Under the pieces are notes generated by a model. The model worked only from the letters and a program-made list of their open reading frames with translations. It made no database searches and was not told the DNA's origin. Of a stretch of DNA of 64,000 nt, positions 38,203 through 46,516 are shown one piece after another. The translations under genes and the position numbers were made by a program. The stretch comes from an uncultured Flavobacteriaceae bacterium (GTDB lineage: Bacteria > Bacteroidota > Bacteroidia > Flavobacteriales > Flavobacteriaceae): assembly GCA_947495135.1 (NCBI GenBank), contig CANLXN010000006.1:225237-289236 (forward strand), in the 5' to 3' direction. Positions within the stretch are counted from its first letter, which is position 1. Every line of letters starts with the position of its first letter.

Positions 38203-38275
38203 AGGGCAACGGCCGCGCTATTCGTTTTTATCTTTTCGCGCAATCCTGCTGGCGCAAAAAGGATAACTACTAATA
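38203..38275 (-). repeat. Structured intergenic element, degenerate copy C
   Basis: On the minus strand this reads TAGTAGTTATCCTTTTT, a GCGC-bounded hairpin, GCGCGAAAAGATAA, then AGCGCGGCCGTTGCCC. The ATCCTTTTT/AAAAGAT arm and the downstream GGCC...GCCC block correspond to parts of copy A (5328-5458). The 5' closing strand (GCRTTAGGG) is not recognisable, so this copy looks decayed or of a different subtype. It lies upstream of the T9SS propeller gene, between it and the GH13 gene. Confidence 0.4.
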
Positions 38276-38321
38276 CCATCAACAACCTGTTTAAAACCAA
38301 TCACAAACCCATTTAGGGCTG

Positions 38322-40052
38322 CTAGCTACATACCTTCCAAACGCTTTCTTCTCCGTTTTGAGCTTGCGTAATGGAGAAGTTGTGTGTTTTAAGATTTGCA
38401 TCAAGTATTACAAAATCACCATCATTGGTCCAAGTAATCTTCACTTGCTCATCGGTAGTTTCAGAAAAAGAAACAGCGCCTTGAAACGTCTTGGAGGTAT
38501 TTCTTAATTGGATCATTTTAAGTTGTTGAAGAACTACTTCTTTTTCTAGACCTGCTTCAATATCGCTCACACTTAAATTGGTCCTGTTTATTTCTTTATG
38601 CCCCCCTTCTCCCGCTCTATCTGCAGCTTCATAATCATTAGCTCCGGCAAAAATGTCTAAATACCAAACTTGTGGAATTCCTGGCATAAACAGCTGAATG
38701 GCTCTCGCTAATAGAAGTTTCTGTTCACTCTCTCCCAATGCACTAAAATAAGTGGCATTTACTTGATAGTAACCAATTTTACGACCATCCGCTCCATACA
38801 GGTTTTTTACTCGTCCTCCACGGTCCAAAATAAGGTTCATCATCTCCTCAATAGCTGCATCCTCTAACAATCCTTTATGATACACCCCATTCACTTCTTT
38901 ACCTTTCAAATCTAAAACGGGAATACCATCATGACAGCCCAACATGTTGACCGTTTGATATCCTTTCTCAACAATTTCCTTTGCCCAAGATAACAGGGCC
39001 CTATTCGTTCCTTTTTCAATAGCATGAATCAATAATCCAGGTAAGAAAAAATCGTATATCGCATATCCTTCTTTGGCTACCTCATCATGAAGATGCAGAC
39101 CGTATTCTGCATGGATTTCTGGCAACAAAACAAGCTTATTTTTTTGGGCTATTTTATTTATTCTAGCTAGATATTCCCATGTCCCAGGCTTGTTAAAAAA
39201 ATTAGACTCCCCTACTTCTTTGTGTAAATATGCAAATGCGTCTAATCTCAAAATCTGACATCCATAACTACCTACTTTCGCCAATACTTCCTCGTAAAAC
39301 TCCCAAACCAAAGGCGATTTGGCATTCACGTCCATCTGACCTAGATAACTGCGATTTCTGTTCACTATGCCTAACATCTCATTTCTGTAGCTCCCATAGT
39401 CGCGTAAATCGATCGTTTGCAAGTCCTTATTTTCAAGAATAGCGGTATTTACAATCTCGCAAATATTAAAAGCTTCATCTGTTCCTAAATGCTGAATCGA
39501 TTGTAGGTCATCAACAGTTATATTTTGGTAAGATATTTTTTGGTAAAACGTATTCCAATAAGGTCTTTCTTTCCCGTCTGGAAATAAAATATTCAAAATA
39601 GGAAGGCCAGATTTTCGCATAAACAGTTTATCCAAGTACTCCTTTTTAGGGATAACGATGCCTTCCTTGTTCATCACCCCATTTCCTGCCCAAAACTCAT
39701 TCCAGTTAACAAAAAAATCTTTATACTTTGACGCGTCTCCATACTTAATTAGGTGTTTAAATTGTGGCGACGCAACCGACAAATGATTGAGTACAATGTC
39801 GAACTTGAGCATAATATTTAGAGCATCCAAGGCCGCAATATCATCTTTAGAGACTAATTCTTCGTTGATATTGTAATCGATAATAGAAAAACCTCTATCT
39901 AAGTCGCTATTAAAAAACGTAGGCAACACATAAAACAGTGAAAATGCATTTTCGAATTCAGGCATTTTTAGCATCGTTATGATGTCGTTCATATCCTTCC
40001 CAATGCTATCTGGATATGCGTTTAGCATTACACCATTATTAATTTTCACCAT
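38322..40052 (-). CDS. GH13 subfamily 18-like sugar phosphorylase (sucrose / glucosylglycerate phosphorylase group)
   Basis: Protein of 576 aa without signal peptide. The (beta/alpha)8 GH13 catalytic residues are visible: nucleophile Asp in ILRLDAFAYLH, acid/base Glu in LPEIHAEYG, and the stabilising Asp in LGCHDGIPVLD. NAYPDSIGK, FYVLPTFFNSDLDRGFSI and VLNHLSVASPQFK are typical of sucrose-phosphorylase-type enzymes, which make alpha-glucose 1-phosphate from a glucoside and phosphate. The subfamily also includes glucosylglycerate phosphorylase. A glycerate kinase/MGH1 operon 3 kb away makes that attractive, but the specificity is not readable here. Confidence 0.85.
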   Translation of the reverse strand: MVKINNGVMLNAYPDSIGKDMNDIITMLKMPEFENAFSLFYVLPTFFNSDLDRGFSIIDYNINEELVSKDDIAALDALNIMLKFDIVLNHLSVASPQFKHLIKYGDASKYKDFFVNWNEFWAGNGVMNKEGIVIPKKEYLDKLFMRKSGLPILNILFPDGKERPYWNTFYQKISYQNITVDDLQSIQHLGTDEAFNICEIVNTAILENKDLQTIDLRDYGSYRNEMLGIVNRNRSYLGQMDVNAKSPLVWEFYEEVLAKVGSYGCQILRLDAFAYLHKEVGESNFFNKPGTWEYLARINKIAQKNKLVLLPEIHAEYGLHLHDEVAKEGYAIYDFFLPGLLIHAIEKGTNRALLSWAKEIVEKGYQTVNMLGCHDGIPVLDLKGKEVNGVYHKGLLEDAAIEEMMNLILDRGGRVKNLYGADGRKIGYYQVNATYFSALGESEQKLLLARAIQLFMPGIPQVWYLDIFAGANDYEAADRAGEGGHKEINRTNLSVSDIEAGLEKEVVLQQLKMIQLRNTSKTFQGAVSFSETTDEQVKITWTNDGDFVILDANLKTHNFSITQAQNGEESVWKVCS

Positions 40053-40279
40053 GCTGTTATTGTATTATCTGGATGTTTTATTCGATTTTCTATTATATCT
40101 AGCTGTATGGCCTTCTTGGTGATCGAACATCATTGTAAAGGGGTATTGAAATTCAAACGTTCACAAATGATATCAACAACAGATTTCAGATTAGAGACGT
40201 TTGTCCATACTGCACCAGCCAATTGTAAATATAAAAAAGAGGCTCCGATTTAGTTCTAAAACCGCTGGTAATTTTTATA

Positions 40280-40411
40280 TTATCGCTCCGAAATCGTTAT
40301 TGTTTGACTTGCCTCAGATTCCTTTTTTGAAACTTTCATAGCCATTTCAGCACGTCCATTTACAAAATCAAATGAACTGCCATTTGAAACCGGAGAAACC
40401 TCTATTAAGAA
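40280..40411 (-). pseudogene. Possible 3' remnant of a coding gene
   Basis: On the minus strand a 43-codon open stretch ends at TAA (40280-40282) and reads like a real protein C-terminus (SNGSSFDFVNGRAEMAMKV, then SEASQTITISER). A stop codon lies directly upstream in frame and no start or extension is visible. Family not recognised. It may be a relic or chance. Confidence 0.3.
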
Positions 40412-40493
40412 TTATATGAAAGCTTGGGCACTTCTGAAGGTTGATATTGTAACTAGACAGCAATTAAAAGCTGAGACTTGACCTTTGCCAACG

Positions 40494-40560
40494 GCAGCGC
40501 TACATCTTTCTATAACAGCGTATGGATAAGCGTTACTCGCTATTTATCCATAATACGTGA
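40494..40560. repeat. Palindromic intergenic element
   Basis: TATGGATAA (40521-40529) pairs perfectly with TTATCCATA (40544-40552), extended by CG/CG with a 3-base bulge. Left of it are GCCAACGGC and AGCGCTACATC...AACAGCG, which also can form small stems. It lies just downstream of the hydrolase/TPR gene (ends 40571). The layout resembles flavobacterial dispersed elements I have seen elsewhere, but copy number cannot be judged here. It could terminate transcription. Confidence 0.5.
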
Positions 40561-40570
40561 TGTAAGTTAA

Positions 40571-42097
40571 CTATTCTTTGAATTGTTCAAGACGATTAAT
40601 GGCATTCTGATTTTGGGGGTTTAGTTCTAATGATTTTTTAAAGTATTCTATTGCCTTTTCTTTTTGTTGAATGAATACATACCCTTCGGCTAAACTATCC
40701 AAAAGATTTGCAGAATATGGATAGAGCGCAATTGCCAGTTGAAAAACATCTATTCCTTGCTCGGAAGTAGTTGGATTGAAGACAAGTTGTAGCCCGAGGG
40801 TGTTCAAATTTCCTTCAGGAATTTCAAATGAGCCATGTTCCTGTATCACCAATTCGTATAATTTTGGAAGCTCTTCATAATTCTGTTTTACGGCCAAATC
40901 GTTAAAATCCTGAAATGTAAATAAAGCTGGTTCTGCTTGCTTGATCTTCTGGGTTATTAAACCGTTTTTCACCTTATTATTAGCTGGTTTGTTTTTAATA
41001 AAGCTTGAGGCCTCCTGATCTTTTTTCAAGAAAGCATTTAAAAAGTTCAAACCATAGATAGAAACCCATTTATACGATTCCATTATTTGAGAATCATTTT
41101 TGTCTTGCCTTTTGTCTCTTTTAGCAAATAGAACTCCCAGCGTACTAAAATACGAATGTGTTAAGTGATGAAATTTTAATTGATAGGCTTCACTTTTAGA
41201 TATGCTGTCAAACAATTCGAATTTCACATTGAGCTCAGGGTTGATGTCATCTTCGGCGAGCACCTTTTCAGGAATGTCCTTTTGCGCCATATGGATATAC
41301 GGGACATCTATTTTCTCAGGATTAAAGAAAGCCGATCGATTTAATAAGCCGTATTGATATCTTTCGGTCCCGTCGAGGCTGACCATAGCCTTTACATGCT
41401 CGTTTCTATTTTGGGCAATCACGTTCGCCAATCCGCCAAAACTGAATCCCATTAGAGCTATATTATTGAAGTCGGCTATCGGTAATTTTCCAACCTCTTT
41501 CATTAAAAACTCAACATCTCTTGCTTGGTTCTCTATTTCTTTTACTGGGTTATTACTAAACCAACGAGTTTCTGTTCCTCTGCTTGGACTCGATATAACT
41601 ATGTATCCGTGACTTGTTAAATATTCACAGAGTGCAAAATTTTCTATGGAAGATGCTTGATGGCTCGGAGCATACACAATAACTGGAAACTTATTGTTGG
41701 CAAATTTCAATTCAGAAAAGGCATTCGTTGTTTCTAAAAGATGTATCCGATTCTGCTTTGTGTTCGCATATTCAAACCAATTTAATAATTGTTCGTTTGG
41801 CAAATGCTCCCATTCCTCTTCTTCTTTTAAGATGGTAAAATAATCTAAAATCTGCAATGGCTGAATGCCCTCTGTATTTTGGTTTGAAGGATACCAAATA
41901 CTTACTGGAATTGGTCGCAGAACTTTTTGATTGCTATAGTCGTAAACTCTGCTGTAGGTTCTGGTACTATCGACAATAGTATAATGTTTAAAACCCACGG
42001 TATATTCCCCAAGTTTAAGATCTATTTCATTTAATGAAGTTTGCGCACAGGATATAGTTTTTACCAAAGCAAGAACTACGAATAGGATTAATCGCAT
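40571..42097 (-). CDS. Secreted alpha/beta hydrolase (dienelactone-hydrolase-like) with C-terminal TPR
   Basis: Protein of 508 aa with a signal peptide (MRLILFVVLALVKTISCAQ; the Cys may form a lipobox). The alpha/beta-hydrolase core (~120-330) has FPVIVYAPSHQ, GYIVISSPSRG and the nucleophile elbow MGFSFGG, with Asp in VSLDGTER and a His around HHLTHSYFS as candidate triad members. Residues ~430-508 contain TPR-like helices (LLDSLAEGYVFIQQKEKAIEYFKKS). The combination resembles Bacteroidota esterases with TPR tails. Substrate unknown. Single gene on the minus strand. Confidence 0.75.
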   Translation of the reverse strand: MRLILFVVLALVKTISCAQTSLNEIDLKLGEYTVGFKHYTIVDSTRTYSRVYDYSNQKVLRPIPVSIWYPSNQNTEGIQPLQILDYFTILKEEEEWEHLPNEQLLNWFEYANTKQNRIHLLETTNAFSELKFANNKFPVIVYAPSHQASSIENFALCEYLTSHGYIVISSPSRGTETRWFSNNPVKEIENQARDVEFLMKEVGKLPIADFNNIALMGFSFGGLANVIAQNRNEHVKAMVSLDGTERYQYGLLNRSAFFNPEKIDVPYIHMAQKDIPEKVLAEDDINPELNVKFELFDSISKSEAYQLKFHHLTHSYFSTLGVLFAKRDKRQDKNDSQIMESYKWVSIYGLNFLNAFLKKDQEASSFIKNKPANNKVKNGLITQKIKQAEPALFTFQDFNDLAVKQNYEELPKLYELVIQEHGSFEIPEGNLNTLGLQLVFNPTTSEQGIDVFQLAIALYPYSANLLDSLAEGYVFIQQKEKAIEYFKKSLELNPQNQNAINRLEQFKE

Positions 42098-42203
42098 AGT
42101 GATGGTATTAGTATGTACCTTTAAAGATGCGATTTTTTGATGTTTGTTACGGTTGGCAATCCAAAACAGACTGTTATTGGCTATTTACTAATGACTATAT
42201 ATC

Positions 42204-42944
42204 TCAGCTTCGCTCTTTGATCAACTTAACATCCTCTATTATTTTGGTGAAGGGTTTAAAATTGGAGTCTTCTTCTACAATTTTTCTATCAATAATAAGT
42301 ATGCTATCTGTTAGTTCTTTTATTTTCCAGGATTCTTTTGCTTCATTAGAATTGGATAGAATCTTCATGGTACCAAATTGATTGGCCATATCGAGATCTA
42401 TTTTCAATGTTGAAACATAATAATCGCTCATAACTGTAATGGAATCCGCGTTTATCTTATATCGCGGTGGATACTGAAAGTCGTCTTCAGAAAATCCCGG
42501 TGGAGCAGGTGGGACAGGAGGTTTTGTAAATTCATTGTTTTTATAGTCGAGTATATAATGCTTCTGATAAATCCAAGTCCCTTCTAAGAGCTCTTTATTC
42601 CATTCAATATTTCTTTTTTCAAAGAGTATTTCAAAGTCGTCTTGACCAATACTTATTCCTTCGAAGCGATGTTCATCCCTTTGTTGTATCGAGAGTACCA
42701 TAGTGTTAAGTACTAAAAAATCAATATTATCGAGTGATTGAATTCTCCAGGGCAAGTCTCCATCGATATATTGGTATATATTGAATGTCGAATCTTTGAA
42801 TTCGATGGTGAGTGTATCCTCTTCTCCCATTGTAGTCATGGAAAAAATATTCCCACTCAATTGGCCATAAACATCATTGCTTTCGACCTTTCTTTGACAA
42901 CCAAAAATTGTTAAAAGAATCAAACCTATTATAACTCTGTACAT
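42204..42944 (-). CDS. Lipoprotein of unknown function
   Basis: Protein of 246 aa. Signal peptide with lipobox LLTIFGC, so an envelope lipoprotein. Mature part is beta-rich (DTLTIEFKDSTFNIYQYI) with a short proline-rich stretch (KPPVPPAPPGF) near residue 155 and a C-terminal lipocalin-like pattern ending KIIEDVKLIKE. No family recognised with confidence. Confidence 0.65.
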   Translation of the reverse strand: MYRVIIGLILLTIFGCQRKVESNDVYGQLSGNIFSMTTMGEEDTLTIEFKDSTFNIYQYIDGDLPWRIQSLDNIDFLVLNTMVLSIQQRDEHRFEGISIGQDDFEILFEKRNIEWNKELLEGTWIYQKHYILDYKNNEFTKPPVPPAPPGFSEDDFQYPPRYKINADSITVMSDYYVSTLKIDLDMANQFGTMKILSNSNEAKESWKIKELTDSILIIDRKIVEEDSNFKPFTKIIEDVKLIKERS

Positions 42945-43037
42945 TTCCTAAAGTTAAGTAATGGTAATACTAAAATAGATGTTTAAACAAGTGTTTTTCT
43001 GAAATGTACAAAACTGATAGAAAACTAGATAAAATAT

Positions 43038-43616
43038 TCATCCTATTATTTGGGTAAGATATACAATTCCAAAAATCCAACCTAAATACAGCACACTATA
43101 TGCCAGCGAATAAATCACTGAAATACCTACTCTGTTTTTCGTTTCCTTGGACTTAGAAAAAACAAATTTTAATGCTCTGAAAAACACCCAATAGAGCATC
43201 GCTAGAATAATAAATACTGAAACCCAAAATACTGCTTCTAACAGAATAAGAAGCACAAAAACTAATATGGTCATTCCAATCCATAATAAGACAGACATGA
43301 TTATTCCGCCTATTCCGTCTCCCACTTCAAGGCTTGGAAAGTCTAGTATAGTTCCTTTATCTGCAACCAAATCTCCAGTTGTAAAATTTTTAAATTTTGG
43401 AAAATCATCGGTTAAACCGACTCCTTTATAAAGTCCGTAAGTCATAAATAAGAACAGTGCTCCCCCTATGATAGACAACGATAAATAAAAATTCGATGTA
43501 AGGGTTCGGTTGTAATTTTCACCTGTTAGGTAAACCGTGACAATTGTAATACCAATTACGAGTAGCGATACTTGGAAAACGGACTTCCCTTTTAGATATG
43601 TCTGTTTGGCTTTCAA
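43038..43616 (-). CDS. Multi-spanning membrane protein of unknown function
   Basis: Protein of 192 aa with about five predicted membrane helices: residues ~13-30, 42-62, 100-125, 128-150 and 168-190. The only sensible start is a TTG at 43616, preceding a basic N-terminus (KAKQTYLKGK); the first ATG lies inside the second helix. A short cytoplasmic stretch (PKFKNFTTGDLVADKG) lies between helices 2 and 3. No family recognised. Confidence 0.6.
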   Translation of the reverse strand: MKAKQTYLKGKSVFQVSLLVIGITIVTVYLTGENYNRTLTSNFYLSLSIIGGALFLFMTYGLYKGVGLTDDFPKFKNFTTGDLVADKGTILDFPSLEVGDGIGGIIMSVLLWIGMTILVFVLLILLEAVFWVSVFIILAMLYWVFFRALKFVFSKSKETKNRVGISVIYSLAYSVLYLGWIFGIVYLTQIIG

Positions 43617-43886
43617 ATAGTCTATTCAGTTAGTGATTAATTGTTCATGTGCTAAACACTTTGTCAAAATAGCGTTTTCCCTTCAGACTAACTAACATGA
43701 ATTTATTATTGATGAACTTCCTACAACATTGAGTCTCCCTTTTCAGAAAAGATAATTTAATGTACCAAGGAAATCGCATACTAACTATTTTAGGAAGGTT
43801 ATTAGTAACAGTTCAACTAGCGACTAATTATATGTAGCATTCAAAATATGTTATCTCACAACCTCATAAGCAAAACTAAAAGTTGT

Positions 43887-44342
43887 TTACCTGGTAAAAT
43901 ATCGTTTGCTCACCACATTCCCTTCGCGGTCGTAGAAATTCCACCAACCTATTTTTCGTTTCAAATGAATGTATTCACCTGCTGCTTTTACACTACCGTC
44001 TTCATAGAAGAGTTTTGCAGGTCCTTCGGTTCTATTATTTACATAAGTTCCTTGAGATTCTTTGCTACCATCGGGATTATAATTAATCCAAATACCATTC
44101 CCTATGCCGTCTACAAATTGTTGGGCAGCTTCTAATTCGCCATTATCGTATCGCGCATACAGCCAACCCGTATAGGGTTCCTTACTTCCTTTGGCAAAAT
44201 ATTGTTGCCCATATGGAGTTCCATATTCTACGGTTGCGTCGTTCATAGAAACCATGTCTGATTGAGCTGGCACTACAACGGTATTATTTTGTGCACATCC
44301 CATAAGGGGTATGAGGCAGAGTAATAGGATGATTCTTTTCAT
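43887..44342 (-). CDS. MORN-repeat (YwqK-type) lipoprotein
   Basis: Protein of 151 aa from the ATG at 44342, giving a signal peptide with lipobox (IPLMGC). It contains about four MORN_2 repeats: EPYTGWLYARYDNGELEAAQ, GNGIWINYNPDGSKES, EGPAKLFYEDGSVKAAGEY and KIGWWNFYDREGNVV. It begins 4 bases after the stop of the MORN/PD40 gene, so the two form an operon. Databases often label the family a YwqK antitoxin by similarity, but no toxin is visible and the lipoprotein form argues for an envelope role. Confidence 0.75.
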   Translation of the reverse strand: MKRIILLLCLIPLMGCAQNNTVVVPAQSDMVSMNDATVEYGTPYGQQYFAKGSKEPYTGWLYARYDNGELEAAQQFVDGIGNGIWINYNPDGSKESQGTYVNNRTEGPAKLFYEDGSVKAAGEYIHLKRKIGWWNFYDREGNVVSKRYFTR

Positions 44343-44346
44343 AATT

Positions 44347-45696
44347 TTAGTGTTCAATCATTAGAAAACGAGTTTCCATGTAATATAAATTCCATATTCG
44401 TTCACCATTAGTGTCTTTGGTATCTCCCCGATTACTGCTAAAGTAAAAATATTTACCATCTGGTGAAAAGCTTGGTGAACCTTCAGATTGTGACGAATTA
44501 ACCACAGGCCCTAAATTTTTAGGTATTGACCAACCATCTCCTTTTTTCACAGAATAATAAATATCACCTCCTCCATACCCATCGTATCTGTCGTCTGATC
44601 CAAAAAATAAAATAGTTCCGTCTGGTGATAACTGCGGGGACGTGTCAAAATTCTTCTTGCTTGATGGTGGGAACAATTCTATTGGCTTGCCATAAGTTCC
44701 ATCATTTTTTAAGTTAGATACGTAGAGATTCGATGCATTATTCTTTATCCCTTTTGTCCAAAAGTACAAATTCCCCTTTGCATCTGTCATTGGTCCAGCT
44801 TCATAATTTGCAGGCCATACATTTCCTTCAGTCATGGATTTATTAATTACACTTGACAATGGTTTGGGTGCAGACCAGCCATTGGTAATCTTATCCATTA
44901 CCCAAATATTCATATCCATTTTTTCTGAAGTACTTCCATCTGGTAGAGGTCTGTACGACGCAAAGAAGAGTTTACTAGCATCACTATTAATAAAAGGCGC
45001 CTCGTCCTCATGGGTTGAAAAACTTGCGATCGACGGTTTACTCCATCCGTTTGAGGTCTTGTTTGTAGTGTATATTCTTTTTTTGCCCGTTTTCGTATCT
45101 CTTCTTGTAAAATAAGCTCGCTCTCCATCTGGCATGAAATTGATTCCCCATTCATTTTCATTTTTCATAGAAATAATTCCCTCTTGGAAAATAACGGGTT
45201 CATCAATACGCTGAATTCCATTTTCATAACGTTTTCGCGAAAGCAAAACCCCATTTGCTTTATAGGTGGATTCTACACCTACTTTTTTTCCATTGATGAA
45301 AGTGGCGTTGTATTTTAATTGACCATTTTCATGATAAGATTTAAAAATTCCCTGCGTAATATCATCGATATAAAAGCTTTCAGATCTTAACTGCCCATTG
45401 GGATAAAAATATTCCCATAGTCCATTTCCCAAACCATTTTTCCAATAAGCCCTGTATCTCAGAACACCATTAGGATACCATTCTAACCAGCGCCCTTCTG
45501 CTTTACCATTCACTAGGTTTTTCCAAATGGATGGACTACCATTTGCATACTGTTCAGATATAATGCCTGTATAAGTTTTTAAGTCAATTTCAGATGCTTT
45601 AGCCACCTGCACCGGAACTTGAATCTGACCTATACTTAGGTGATTAAAAAATACCCCAACTAAAAGAATGAGCGTAATCTTAGACCTATTTTTCAT
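44347..45696 (-). CDS. Secreted MORN-repeat plus PD40/TolB-like propeller fusion
   Basis: Protein of 449 aa with a signal peptide (ending LSIGQ). Residues ~40-165 hold five to six MORN_2 repeats (GRWLEWYPNGVLRYRAYW, GNGLWEYFYPNGQLRSE). Residues ~185-440 hold PD40 beta-blades with INFMPDGERAYFTRRD, SPQLSPDGTILFFGS and SPSFSPDGKYFYFSSNRGD, as in OmpA/TolB-associated propellers. The fusion of both repeat types in one secreted protein is uncommon in my experience. It is co-oriented with the MORN lipoprotein 4 bases downstream; a LytTR response-regulator gene ends ~100 bases upstream of its start. Confidence 0.8.
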   Translation of the reverse strand: MKNRSKITLILLVGVFFNHLSIGQIQVPVQVAKASEIDLKTYTGIISEQYANGSPSIWKNLVNGKAEGRWLEWYPNGVLRYRAYWKNGLGNGLWEYFYPNGQLRSESFYIDDITQGIFKSYHENGQLKYNATFINGKKVGVESTYKANGVLLSRKRYENGIQRIDEPVIFQEGIISMKNENEWGINFMPDGERAYFTRRDTKTGKKRIYTTNKTSNGWSKPSIASFSTHEDEAPFINSDASKLFFASYRPLPDGSTSEKMDMNIWVMDKITNGWSAPKPLSSVINKSMTEGNVWPANYEAGPMTDAKGNLYFWTKGIKNNASNLYVSNLKNDGTYGKPIELFPPSSKKNFDTSPQLSPDGTILFFGSDDRYDGYGGGDIYYSVKKGDGWSIPKNLGPVVNSSQSEGSPSFSPDGKYFYFSSNRGDTKDTNGERIWNLYYMETRFLMIEH

Positions 45697-45793
45697 GTTT
45701 TCCTTCTCTTTTTTTTGATATTCTAAAAGTAATCATGAAAGAAGGTGCTACCATAAGATAATCGACAGAGCTGAAAATAGAGCGATGAAAACG

Positions 45794-46516
45794 TTAAAGA
45801 ACCATCTTTTTTATTTCGGGCAAGTAAGTTTCGCTTACTCTCAGGCTCCTACCATCGGTTAAGTAAACATAATGATATCGATCCATCTTCTTTAATTCTA
45901 TTACCGCACTCATATTTGCGAAATGAGAGCGATGTAATCTTAAAAATGACGCTGGATTAAAAGTGTCTTTCAGCTGGGAAATTCCTTTGGTGGATAGAAA
46001 TTCTTCCTTCTTAGTGAACACCTTCGTATAATCGCCAAAAGCTTCAGCATACATGATATCGTCCACATGAACCATTATTTTTCTCGTCCCTTTGTGAAGA
46101 ATTACCTTGGGTGGAAAACTAGCATCTTTCTGAAGCAGCTCTTCTGCAAACGGAATAATCCGCTCTTGATTTTTAAGTATTCTCTCAAGTGCACTTTCGA
46201 AACGTTTTCTGCCGTAGGGTTTCAACAAGTAGTCCATTGCGTGTACTTCAAATGCTTTAATTGCGTACTGATCGTATGCCGTAGAAAATATAACTTCTGG
46301 TATTTCTTCCAATTGCGTAAGCACCTCAAAACCATTAAGACCTGGCATTTGTATATCTAAAAAGATCGTATCTGGCTTTAGCTCGTTTATGAGTTGAACC
46401 GCATCGTATCCATTTGCTGCTTCCCCTATAATTAAAAGTTTTTGATGTACTGAGATATATTGCTTTAACAAATCTCTTGCATCTTCCTCATCGTCTATAA
46501 TTATTATCGTTTTCAA
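45794..46516 (-). CDS. LytTR-family response regulator
   Basis: Protein of 240 aa. The receiver domain spans residues 1-~120 with acidic pocket DDEED and phosphoacceptor D54 in IFLDIQMPG. The LytTR DNA-binding domain is ~135-240 (GTRKIMVHVDDIMYAEAFGDY, LRLHRSHFANMSAV). The start is a TTG at 46516 that overlaps the TGA of the histidine-kinase gene as TTGA; no ATG is available near the N-terminus. It works with the upstream LytS-like kinase to bind promoter DNA. Target genes are not known; the adjacent MORN operon is a candidate. Confidence 0.93.
   Translation of the reverse strand: MKTIIIIDDEEDARDLLKQYISVHQKLLIIGEAANGYDAVQLINELKPDTIFLDIQMPGLNGFEVLTQLEEIPEVIFSTAYDQYAIKAFEVHAMDYLLKPYGRKRFESALERILKNQERIIPFAEELLQKDASFPPKVILHKGTRKIMVHVDDIMYAEAFGDYTKVFTKKEEFLSTKGISQLKDTFNPASFLRLHRSHFANMSAVIELKKMDRYHYVYLTDGRSLRVSETYLPEIKKMVL

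Larger units (their letters stand above)
40053..40570. other. 518-base intergenic region with a gene remnant and a palindromic element
   Basis: No intact gene. It contains a possible decayed 3' gene end on the minus strand (40280-40411) and a long imperfect palindrome (40494-40560), described separately. The rest is featureless AT-rich sequence. Confidence 0.5.
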
